From contig JAGOHK010000009.1 of assembly GCA_017996175.1 (NCBI GenBank), forward strand, positions 1 to 64,000: DNA of 64,000 nt, written 5' to 3'. This document shows positions 16,364-25,600 of this stretch, piece by piece. Source of the DNA: Leptospiraceae bacterium. GTDB taxonomy: Bacteria; Spirochaetota; Leptospiria; Leptospirales; Leptospiraceae. Below the pieces are notes generated by a model. That model ran no database searches. It saw only the letters and a program-made list of their open reading frames with translations, and was not told where the DNA came from. The translations under genes and the position numbers were made by a program. The first letter of the stretch is position 1, and every line of letters starts with the position of its first letter.

Positions 16364-18901
16364 TCAAGAAAAATTATTATCAGCAAGATTTTCTTTTAGT
16401 TTTAACGCGTGTTTATTATCTGGCTCAAGATGAAGTGCACGGTTTAGAAACTTTTGACTCTTTTCAAATTTGTTTAAGTATCTATAAATATCTGCTAGAT
16501 TGACAAGATTTTTTACATTATTGGGTTCTCGTAGTCTAAATCTTTCTCCGAGTATCGCAGCGTCTTTGTATTCTCTATTTCTCTTTTTAATAAACGAGGA
16601 GAGGTAAAATAAATTAGAATTAGATGGATTTTCTGCAATACATGTATCTAGGATTTGGCTTGAAAAAGAATAATCCTTCTTTTCGATAAATATATTTGCT
16701 ATTTCTTGTGCTAACTCTGCATCATTTGCAACTGCAAATAATTTCTCATATTTTACAATCGCTACTGTTTTGTCTCCTTTCTGGTAATAATTATAAGCTT
16801 CTTTTAGTTTTGCTTCAATTTCTTCTTTACTTAGTATCGTTGCAGGTTCTTTTTTCTTATTGTATGTAATTTTCAAAAGAGAAAGGTCATCTGTTATTTC
16901 CCCCTTGGAATGTAAAATTTCTTCTACTTTAGGCAAATCTCCATTTGCCTCTTCCAAGATTTTTAGAAATAGATTTTCATTTTCATTAATAATTCTAGCT
17001 CCTGATTCATCTTCACCAAGTAACAGATCGTCCCTGCCATCTGATCCAGCAATTAAACTATCAGCAGGTTTTAACTGGAATATATTTATTTTGAGAGGAT
17101 TATGTTTGAGTTCAATTCCTATTTTACGACCTTGGCTATCACTATCTATAAAGTTTGCATGTCCATCCCTGTACAGAGCGGTATATGGATGTTCTGCGTT
17201 GATATAGTAAATAGTTCCATTTCGATTGTCTATGATTCCAAACATGGCAGAAATTAACATAGAGCCATTGAAGGATACAAAAACATTTTGTAATTCTCTG
17301 AAAGATTCTTTCATCCATAACTCAGGGGGAATACTTCGAGTATGCGTTAAAGAATGATTTCTCTCTAAAATCGACTTGAATACTGTACCTAAAACAAGAC
17401 ACCCACCGGCACCCTGGATGGATTTACCCATAGCATCTCCATTTAGAAATACAGTGTAAGTGAGTCCTTGGAGATTTATTTCATCAGCGATACATATATC
17501 GCCTCCGATTTCGCTATTTTTGTTTTTGAAATGAAATTGTTTTTTTTGTCTAATTAATGTTTCTATTTTAAATTCTGTTTCTTTTAGTTTTATAAAATTT
17601 CCGGATAGAGGTTGTACAAGTAGGGAGGTTAAGTAGTAATCTCCATCTTGTTGTTCTTTTAACGTGTTTACCTGCTCTAAACTTTCAGAGAGTTTTTTCG
17701 TTCTGTCTTCTACTTTTTTTTCTAACTCTGCATTTAGAATTTCCACTTCGTTTGTGATAAACATAAAACGATTAGCCATGATAGTAGCAATTCCCATAAC
17801 AAAAATTAAAAAAGTAAAATTGGATAGTTGCGGCAAATGAATATAACCCCTAGAAGTTGCCATATCCAGAAGTCCGCCTGTTACGAAAATACAAAGACCA
17901 ACAATAAGATAAAGTCCATCTTTATTTCCTAGTTTGATTTGTCGTATAAGATAATAAATCATATAAGGACCGATGAAAAGATTGGAAGTTTGCCAGAGTA
18001 TAGAACAAAATCGCATTACAGGAAGTGGAAGTAAAATCGTAAATACAATAAGCGTAACGCAAAATATCGTTAATCCCTTTGTTATCTGGCTGTATTTTTT
18101 TTCAAAGAATTGAACTAAAAATAAAAGTAGAGTTGCGCTCATAGTAAACATAAACGCATGTTCTAATTTTCTGTGAAGTTCTACTGAGTCTTGAAATACG
18201 GCATCTCTAGAAAGTGTATTTGCAATAAACCAGTAGATAGAAGCGAATAAGCAGAATAAGCCGAAATATAGATTGTACAGGTCTTTTCTTCGTTTGTTTG
18301 CTAGTAGAATATGGTAAAGTCCTACGACCAAGTAAACAGTTAGAAAAAAGAAAGAGTAAATTTCTTTTTTTGTATAACTTGTATATACACTATCCGATTC
18401 CCCAATTTCAATATTGTCCATAAACTGTAGCGGATACTTGCCATTAGTGTACAGAACAATCGTGAGAGTATTTTTATCATTCTCTGAAATATCGTTAAAG
18501 GGAATATCTTTTAGAAAAGGACGCATAGCACCGGATTGATAGGGAGAGGATGATCCAAGTTGTCCGATGAGAGTTTTATTCAAATAAAAATAAGATACGT
18601 CTAGAACTCTTCCTGCATTAATTGCCAAGGGTTTTCCATTTTTTAAATAAGAATTCATTGAATCTGGAAGTTCACGCCTAAGTGTGATATGACCAGTATA
18701 GGAATTTAACTCTAATTGTTTTGTTATATTTGTAGGAAGAGAAATTTTTTTCCATTCTGATTCTTTTCCGGGATTTGAAAGCCAATCAATGTCAAAACCA
18801 ATACGGTATTTCCATTCCCCATTTAGAAAACTGAGTTTGTTTTTGTCTGTATTTTTACATTGGAAAAATAAGAGTACGATGAGTAAAATTCTAAAGAACA
18901 T
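16364..18901 (-). CDS. 7TM-DISM receptor with SpoIIE-type PP2C phosphatase and TPR tail
   Basis: 845 residues. N-terminal lipoprotein-like signal (LLFFQC), then an extracellular galactose-binding-like beta domain (about 25-165), seven hydrophobic helices (about 175-385), a coiled-coil linker (EILNAELEKKVEDRTKKLSESLEQ), a PP2C/SpoIIE phosphatase (about 440-660) and TPR repeats (about 690-840). Catalytic features visible are GGDICIA, FLNGDAMGKSIQGAGG and SDGRDDLLLG, which supply the metal-binding aspartates. The family dephosphorylates anti-anti-sigma factors (STAS/RsbV type). The REC-PAS-RsbW-like gene at 35458 is a possible partner-switch component. No STAS protein is in the window. Confidence 0.88.
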   Translation of the reverse strand: MFFRILLIVLLFFQCKNTDKNKLSFLNGEWKYRIGFDIDWLSNPGKESEWKKISLPTNITKQLELNSYTGHITLRRELPDSMNSYLKNGKPLAINAGRVLDVSYFYLNKTLIGQLGSSSPYQSGAMRPFLKDIPFNDISENDKNTLTIVLYTNGKYPLQFMDNIEIGESDSVYTSYTKKEIYSFFFLTVYLVVGLYHILLANKRRKDLYNLYFGLFCLFASIYWFIANTLSRDAVFQDSVELHRKLEHAFMFTMSATLLLFLVQFFEKKYSQITKGLTIFCVTLIVFTILLPLPVMRFCSILWQTSNLFIGPYMIYYLIRQIKLGNKDGLYLIVGLCIFVTGGLLDMATSRGYIHLPQLSNFTFLIFVMGIATIMANRFMFITNEVEILNAELEKKVEDRTKKLSESLEQVNTLKEQQDGDYYLTSLLVQPLSGNFIKLKETEFKIETLIRQKKQFHFKNKNSEIGGDICIADEINLQGLTYTVFLNGDAMGKSIQGAGGCLVLGTVFKSILERNHSLTHTRSIPPELWMKESFRELQNVFVSFNGSMLISAMFGIIDNRNGTIYYINAEHPYTALYRDGHANFIDSDSQGRKIGIELKHNPLKINIFQLKPADSLIAGSDGRDDLLLGEDESGARIINENENLFLKILEEANGDLPKVEEILHSKGEITDDLSLLKITYNKKKEPATILSKEEIEAKLKEAYNYYQKGDKTVAIVKYEKLFAVANDAELAQEIANIFIEKKDYSFSSQILDTCIAENPSNSNLFYLSSFIKKRNREYKDAAILGERFRLREPNNVKNLVNLADIYRYLNKFEKSQKFLNRALHLEPDNKHALKLKENLADNNFS

Positions 18902-18962
18902 TGCACAAGTTTGATTTTAATTTGCAATTCTGCAAGGAGAAAATTACCAAGTGTCAGATCAG

Positions 18963-20741
18963 CTACTTGTTTTCCAGGGCTTCTATTCCTTCCCAATCGG
19001 GAGTGATGCCGTGGATTTCATAATACTGAGAGCGCTTTAGGTAAATTTCAGCTGCTTTATCGTGTGGGTCTTTTTCTAGTACTCTGTGAAAACAATGTTT
19101 TGCCTCTGTAAAATCTTTTTCTTGGTAAAGTGTTGTTCCAAATTCAAAATCTCTTTTGGTGGCGAGTTTAAGTTCGATAATTCTTTTGGAGTTTCCATTC
19201 AAAATTTCTATTACAGTTACCGGTTCCTTTTTCCCTTTTACTTTTACTGTGTCTACTATCCGGAAATCATAAATGGAAGGATCTTCTAACTTTTGAAATG
19301 TCATCTCGCTAATTAAAATAGATGCTCCATACATCTTTGTCAAACTTTCCATTCTGGAAGCAAGATTTACTACATCACTAATTACGGTTCCTTCCATTCG
19401 ATTTTCGTCGCCTACAATTCCGAGTGTGAGGTTACCGGTGTTTATCCCAATGCCGATTGAAATTGGTTTATACTGTTTTTTCTTTCTTTGTTCATTGTAG
19501 AGATGTAATTCTTCTAACATCAATATGGATGCGTCGATTGCATTTGTTGGATTATTCGGAAATAAAGCCATTACAGCATCCCCAATGTATTTATCTATGA
19601 ATCCATGGTTTTTTTCGATCTGGGGAACAACTCGTTTTAAATATGCGTTAATAAATTTAAAATTTTCCCCAGAGTTCATTGTTTCAGAAAGAGAGGTAAA
19701 TGACCGTATATCGCTAAATAGAATGGACATTTCTTTTTGCGTTTGATCACCTAATTGAATTTCCGTAATGTCAGACTTCCCTAAAAATTCTAGAAATTGT
19801 TTAGGAACAAATTTTTGATAGGTTTTACTTAATTTATGAAGATATTCTTCTGCTTCTTTTTGTTCCGTGATGTCTTGTAATATACCATCCATCCATTCAA
19901 TATTTCCGTGGTTGTCTCGTTTTACATTGGCACTGATGGAAACAAGAATAGGAGTTTCGTCTTTCTTTTTTAGTTTGATTTCAAAGTTTTTACAAAATCC
20001 ATGAGTTTGAATTTGGTTAAGAAGCATTTGCCTGTCATTTGGATCTATATAAAATTCTGCGATAGTTTTTTGCATAAATTCTTCCATCGAGTCATAACCA
20101 AGTATCTTGACTAAAGCAGGGTTTGCTTGTAGAAATATTCCTTTTGAACCGCCAGTGTTTCTATAAACACCTACATTTAGATTGTCTACAAGTGTACGGT
20201 ATTGTTCTTCTTGTACTTTTAATTTTTCTAAAAGAATAGCATTTTTATTAATTTGTAAATAATATTCGACTGCACTGTCTAGAGTGGTTAATAACCGTTT
20301 GCCGTCCTCGCCTTTGACTATGTACCCGAATGGGCGAAACTCGTTCATGATTTCAAAAGGATTTTTAATGTCCTGATAGGCTGAGTGAAATAAGATTGGA
20401 ATATAAGCATTTATTTCTTTGATTTCAAGGAAAGTATCGAATCCGTTTTTTCCTTCCATCTTTATATCTAAAATTACAGCGCATACTTCTGAGTTAACGC
20501 TATTCACTCCTTCTTCCCCATTGCTACAAAGTACAATCTCGTATTTCTTTCCTAGTGTGATTTTTAAAGCTTCTCGAACATTTAAATCATCATCTATTAC
20601 TAGAACAGTTGGCTTCGAGTGAAATAGAACTTTTTTTTCGGATTTAGGTTTTGAGGACGACGAATTATTTTCTCTATCAGAATTTTCTTTTATATGTTCT
20701 ACGGTTCCCCGAAAAAGAGCAAATTCATCCTGTGTAGTCAT
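18963..20741 (-). CDS. response regulator with PAS and class III nucleotidyl cyclase
   Basis: 592 residues: REC (about 44-165; acidic triad VIDDD, phospho-acceptor Asp92 in ILDIKM), helical linker, PAS (about 183-300), class III cyclase (about 330-510) and a TPR-like C-terminus. The cyclase has both metal aspartates (FSDIRSFTSL and YIGDAVMALF), the adenine-selecting Lys of DKYIGD, and VVNLASRMESL with the Asn/Arg transition-state residues, so it should make cAMP. Its N-terminus shares the DEF..FR motif with the other regulators here and it shares with two of them the post-REC block SAVEYYLQINKNA. It is likely transcribed with the downstream SpoIIE gene (61-bp gap). Confidence 0.9.
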   Translation of the reverse strand: MTTQDEFALFRGTVEHIKENSDRENNSSSSKPKSEKKVLFHSKPTVLVIDDDLNVREALKITLGKKYEIVLCSNGEEGVNSVNSEVCAVILDIKMEGKNGFDTFLEIKEINAYIPILFHSAYQDIKNPFEIMNEFRPFGYIVKGEDGKRLLTTLDSAVEYYLQINKNAILLEKLKVQEEQYRTLVDNLNVGVYRNTGGSKGIFLQANPALVKILGYDSMEEFMQKTIAEFYIDPNDRQMLLNQIQTHGFCKNFEIKLKKKDETPILVSISANVKRDNHGNIEWMDGILQDITEQKEAEEYLHKLSKTYQKFVPKQFLEFLGKSDITEIQLGDQTQKEMSILFSDIRSFTSLSETMNSGENFKFINAYLKRVVPQIEKNHGFIDKYIGDAVMALFPNNPTNAIDASILMLEELHLYNEQRKKKQYKPISIGIGINTGNLTLGIVGDENRMEGTVISDVVNLASRMESLTKMYGASILISEMTFQKLEDPSIYDFRIVDTVKVKGKKEPVTVIEILNGNSKRIIELKLATKRDFEFGTTLYQEKDFTEAKHCFHRVLEKDPHDKAAEIYLKRSQYYEIHGITPDWEGIEALENK

Positions 20742-20785
20742 AGTGTTTTGGAGAGGATTCGTCTCGACATCTCTCTAGTATTAAA

Positions 20786-22099
20786 TCATATTTTAAACTC
20801 TAACAAAAATCGAACACCATTTTTTTGTTCTATATGGATTGTGCCGTTTAATTGTTGCGCTAATAATTCAATCAAGCGAAGTCCAAATCCGCTAGAATTT
20901 TGGAAGTCTACAGAATCAGATAAACCATTTCCATTATCATGAATGACAATAAAGAATGTTTTCGTATCTATTGAATTTTTGGTCTCTGAATTTGATCTTA
21001 AACCAACTTCTATTAGAATCTCTCCGTCTAGTCTGTCTAAAAATGCATATTTCATAATATTCGTTAGAAGTTCGTTGATAATAATTCCAATTGGTTGTAA
21101 TCGCTTAGTATCTAAAATAAAATCTTGGACATTTATTTTTAGGCTAACGGATTCATGATTCGGGAAATTATTTATGATCTGTTCTACAAGTGGTTGGATA
21201 TATTCTTTAATGGACATCTCGGAAAAACTAACAGACTGATACAATTTATCATATAAAACCATCATACTATGAATTCGGGATTCCGCTTCGAATAATGCTT
21301 CTTGGGCTGCTCGTTCTTCCAACATTCCAGCGTGCAAAGAAAGAATAGATTTGAGTGTAGTCATATTATTTTTAATTCGGTGGTGTACTTCTTTTAAAAT
21401 AATTTCTTTTTCTACTAATAGAGCTTTAATTTCTTTTTCTGCATTTAGACGAACTTGAATTTCTTTTTGTAATTCTTTATTTGCATTTGTTAGTTCCTGA
21501 GTGCGCTTATTCACCATTAGCTCCAAGTTTTCTCGGAGATCCTGGAGTGCTAAATTTTTAGATTGAAGTGCTTTTACTAGAAATATATTTTTGTTAATTT
21601 GGTCATAGTAACTTACTGCACTTTCGACTGTGTCTTGTAGTTCTTTACCCTCTGATCCTTTGATCACATAGCCAAATGGTCGGTATTCGTTTAATATCTC
21701 CAACGGATCTTTCAAATCCTGATAAGCAGTAAGAAAAATCACGGGAAGATAGATGTTTTTTTTCTTAATTTCTGTTAAGGTTTCAAACCCGTTTTTGCCT
21801 TCCATTTTTATATCTAAAATTACAGCAAATATATCGGGGTTTATACTTCTTATTCCAGTCTCACCATCACCGCATAGAATAACCTTGTATTTTTTTTCAA
21901 AGATGAGTTTTAGTGCTTCCCTTACATGTAATTCATCATCGATGATTAAAATGGTCTGTTTGGAATCTCTTTCTTTATCATTATTTACAATTGAATGTGG
22001 ATTACTATGAGTAACCTTTCTAGAATCGGAATTTTCCTTTGTATTATCAAATTCATCTCGAAATACATTGAATTCATCTTTAGATGCTGAGTTACTCAT
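20786..22099 (-). CDS. response regulator / histidine kinase hybrid (HisKA_2 type)
   Basis: 437 residues: REC (about 48-165, phospho-acceptor Asp96), coiled coil (170-235), HisKA_2 dimerisation/phosphoacceptor region with HHRIKNNMTTL (from 239; likely phospho-His 240), and HATPase. The ATPase shows the N box NELLTNIMKYAF, the G1 box HDNGNGLSD and GFGLRLIELLAQQL. HisKA_2 kinases phosphorylate response regulators; with REC in front the kinase may be switched by an upstream phosphorelay. The gene is 44 bp upstream of the REC-PAS-cyclase gene, whose REC could be its target. Same DEF..FR N-terminus. Confidence 0.9.
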   Translation of the reverse strand: MSNSASKDEFNVFRDEFDNTKENSDSRKVTHSNPHSIVNNDKERDSKQTILIIDDELHVREALKLIFEKKYKVILCGDGETGIRSINPDIFAVILDIKMEGKNGFETLTEIKKKNIYLPVIFLTAYQDLKDPLEILNEYRPFGYVIKGSEGKELQDTVESAVSYYDQINKNIFLVKALQSKNLALQDLRENLELMVNKRTQELTNANKELQKEIQVRLNAEKEIKALLVEKEIILKEVHHRIKNNMTTLKSILSLHAGMLEERAAQEALFEAESRIHSMMVLYDKLYQSVSFSEMSIKEYIQPLVEQIINNFPNHESVSLKINVQDFILDTKRLQPIGIIINELLTNIMKYAFLDRLDGEILIEVGLRSNSETKNSIDTKTFFIVIHDNGNGLSDSVDFQNSSGFGLRLIELLAQQLNGTIHIEQKNGVRFLLEFKI

Positions 22100-22121
22100 T
22101 TGGGTTTATGTATTTCCTTTT

Positions 22122-22541
22122 TTAAAATGCTTGTTTTATGGTCTGTAATAGTTCTACGATATCGTAATTGCCCTTTGTTAAATATCCTGAATGGGGAAGG
22201 GATTCTGCTAGTTTTGCCTGTTCGTTATTACCCGCATAAGCAGAATGAAAGATGATTTTTAAATTTGGATATTGATTTTTTAGTAATGAAAATATTTCTA
22301 TTCCGTCTTTGTAAGCCATTTTTATATCCAGGAGAACTACTTTGATTTCGGAATTCATTTTTTGCAAAACTTCTTCGTATGAATAACAGATGAGTAATTT
22401 GTAGTCTTTATTTAATACAACCCTAAGTGCTTCAATTACTTCTGGGTTGTCATCAATTATTAGAAGTGGTTTTTTTTCGTTTTGCGGTTCATTTTTTTTA
22501 TCGACGATTGATTCAAATTCCTTTTCTAATTGGCTTACCAT
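22122..22541 (-). CDS. stand-alone response regulator receiver protein
   Basis: Single REC domain, about 139 residues from the preferred start. Acidic pair LIIDDNPEV (28-36), phospho-acceptor Asp72 in LLDIKMAYKDG, conserved Ser/Lys switch positions (IIFHSAY, YLTKG). No output domain, so it should act by protein contact, as a phosphorelay intermediate. An upstream ATG at 22559 is possible, but the ATG at 22541 has GAGAGG six bases before it and aligns with the starts of the neighbouring regulators (the KEF here matches their DEF). It sits 22 bp upstream of the REC-HisKA_2 kinase gene. Confidence 0.88.
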   Translation of the reverse strand: MVSQLEKEFESIVDKKNEPQNEKKPLLIIDDNPEVIEALRVVLNKDYKLLICYSYEEVLQKMNSEIKVVLLDIKMAYKDGIEIFSLLKNQYPNLKIIFHSAYAGNNEQAKLAESLPHSGYLTKGNYDIVELLQTIKQAF

Positions 22542-22681
22542 GATTATCCTCTCTTCCATATTCCACCTAAAACACGGTAGACTTTTATGGATTATTTACT
22601 TTCATTTTAACTTAAAGTAACATCGTTGTTACTGTGTTTTATCTCATCGTTCTTTTATCGGCATGCATTGGTGGTAAACTT

Positions 22682-25600
22682 TTATTTTTCTAACGGGAGT
22701 GTAACCGTAAATGTAGTTCCTTTTCCTAGCTCAGATGATACCTCGATTTTTCCATTGTAAAGAGTGATGATTTTTTTGACTACACCTAATCCTAAACCTG
22801 TTCCAGAATCTGGTTTTGTAGAAAAAAAGGCATCGTAAATTTTACTTAAGTGCTCGGAAGAAATTCCAATCCCATTATCTGTAATTTCTGCTAGAAAACT
22901 ATTACTGGAAATACTAGTTTTAATTGTAATGGTTCTAATTCTTGTTTCTGTGATACTTTTATCAAGTAGTGCGTCCTTTGCATTGAGTAATAAATTTTTA
23001 AACACTGAATCAAAATGGCTATCTAACCCTTCAATTATAGAGGTTTCTTTTGCTAAATCGAGGTTAATCACTATTTTATGCTGTTTCCAGTTTTTTTCGT
23101 ATTCGTCATTAAGGTTTTTCAATAGAATATTCAGATCAATTTGGCTTTTACCAATTTGTTCGTTTCCTACTTTTGAGTAATCCATAATCTGTTGGGTAAT
23201 AGATAATCCCTTAGATACAGCTTTGTAGATCATATTCAGGCTAATTTCTGTTTGCTCCTCATTTTCAAAAATTACTTTCATTTCACTGAGCGCTAACTTT
23301 AAAGTATCCTCTGGAATTTTATCTTTTATGAGTAGATAGATTTCTTTTAACTTTCGATTATTAATAAGGTTAATACTTTGAAATGGTTCACCTGCATCCT
23401 GACCTAGAATATGTTGAATCACAAGTTTAGGACCGACTAACGCATTTCTCATTTCGTGCGCAAATCCACCGGCTAATTGTTTTTCTGTAGTTTCTTTCTC
23501 TAGAACTAGAATTTTTTTATGTGCTTCTTCTAATTGCGTTGTTCGTTCTGTTACTTTTTCTTCTAGGTTCGCATACAGGCTTGCATTTTCGAGAGAAATG
23601 GCAGCTTGAGAGGATAATACCTGTAATACTTCCAATCTATCTTTTGTAAACACACCAGAAATAGAATTATTCTCCAAGTATAAAATTCCAGAAATTTCTC
23701 CGTGGTGTAAGATTGCTGAACAAAGGATTGACTTGGGTTCTTTTTGGAGGATGTAAGGATCGGAGATGAAATTTCCTTCCTTAGAAGCGTTGTCTAGAAC
23801 AACAGACTCTTTGGTTCTTGCGACGTATTGAATAATGGAAACAGGGGCAAGGAATAAACCAGTTTCGGGGGATTTAATTGAGCGTGATTGTAAAATTTCA
23901 GCATACTCTTTATTAGACGCTCCTTCTGCTTCGATTCTCCATTCCCCATTTTTTTCTTTTAAGAGAAGCCCTGTCTCTGCTCCTGCATTTTCTATTACTG
24001 TATGCATCATTTTTTTTAGGAGTTGGTCAATTACGATTTCCTGAGAAATAGTTTGAGATGCTTTCATGACAGAAACCAAATCGAGGCTACTTGTATTTTC
24101 CTCTAAACTAGAAAGAGTTGTGTTTATTGTATGTGTACCTAATTTAGTAGACTTTCCTTTTTTGGTTATGAGATGCCCGTATTTTTTTTCAAGCTGTGTT
24201 GTCTTTGCTTTGGCACCCCAGAGAGCATAAAGATAATAGGCTTTATTTAATAACATTTGGGCTAATTCCTCTTTGTCTCTACTTAACCAGAAACGGGCAT
24301 ATAGCTCGTTAGCCAATGCCTCTTCTTGCAAAAATTCATTTTGTTTTGCTAGTTTAGCTGCCTTATCATAAAAATCAATCGCCTGCCAATCTTCCCCTAG
24401 GACACGAGCTTTTTCAGCTTCTACTAGATAGTATTTGTGAAGACAATTTGCCGCACAGTGGTCTGCCCAAGTTTTCATTTTTGCTTGGTTTGCGTTGACT
24501 TTGGTTAAGATCGCTTCTTTTTCTTCCGTCGTCGCTATGTCGGAGTATTGCTTTAACTTTGTTAAGGAATCATAGAGATGAAAAAGAACAACATAGAAGG
24601 TAGAAGGTAGTGCACCAATATATTGCCCGACCATTTCCAAATTTTTAATAGCTAGTTCTTGCTCCTCCATAAGATAAGAAAGAATGAGTTTATGGAAATA
24701 GGGTAAGCATAATGCGACACTGTCATTTGCCTTCTGATGAATCGGGAGCATTTCTTCTTCATTATAAACATCCCCCTTGAGTATGTAGGGAATTTCTATA
24801 TCGCCTGATAAGTTCATTAGGACTTGGAGAAAAATGGATATATGGTTGAATATAGTTTCCTGCTTGATGTCTCGAATAGCCTGTCTAAACTTAGTAGTTT
24901 CTTTTACAAGTTTTGTTAATTCGTTTCCAGCAAAATAGGAATAGACATTATAATACTTCGCAGACCAGCTAGCATATTCAAAGTCACCAACTGCCATTCC
25001 GACTTGGTAAGCTTCCAAAAAAGGCTTACTTGTATTTCTTATAGGTTCTTTCCAATGCTGTAAAAAAACAGTCACAATGTACAAGGTGTTGCATTTATAT
25101 TCAACGATTTGCATTCTGTCTATCAGCTTTAATGCTAACTGCCCAAATTGATAGCCCGAATCAATATCACCAACTATCCCACATAAAATTAATCCATAGC
25201 AGGAATAAGTCATCGGAGAAGTAGTAGCATTCCCGTTTTTTAAAGATAATTGAATCATCATAAAAACTAAAAGAGGGAAGAGTCCAGGATTTACTTGGAA
25301 GCAAGGACCATAAATCAATTCCATTATTCCCATTGCCAAAATTTTTTCCCGATCTTCCATTACGGGTAATGTAAGTAAGTCGTTGGTTCGAATTGAAGAA
25401 AGTGTCTGCATTGTCTCTCCAAGTCTCTTTCCAATCTCTTCTTGGCTAGGTTTTTCGGGAAGATCGATATCCATAAGTCTTAGTATTTCTAAGGCAGATT
25501 GGATTGCCCCGAGTGAATCGTGCTGTGCAATGCATGCAAGAATTTTTATCCTGTAAACTTTTACTTTGTCAACTAACGAAACGTTATGCGCCAATAAGAC

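Noticed and set aside
16364-18901. Histidine kinase
   Set aside because: Cytoplasmic part has PP2C/SpoIIE metal aspartates and no H, N or G boxes.
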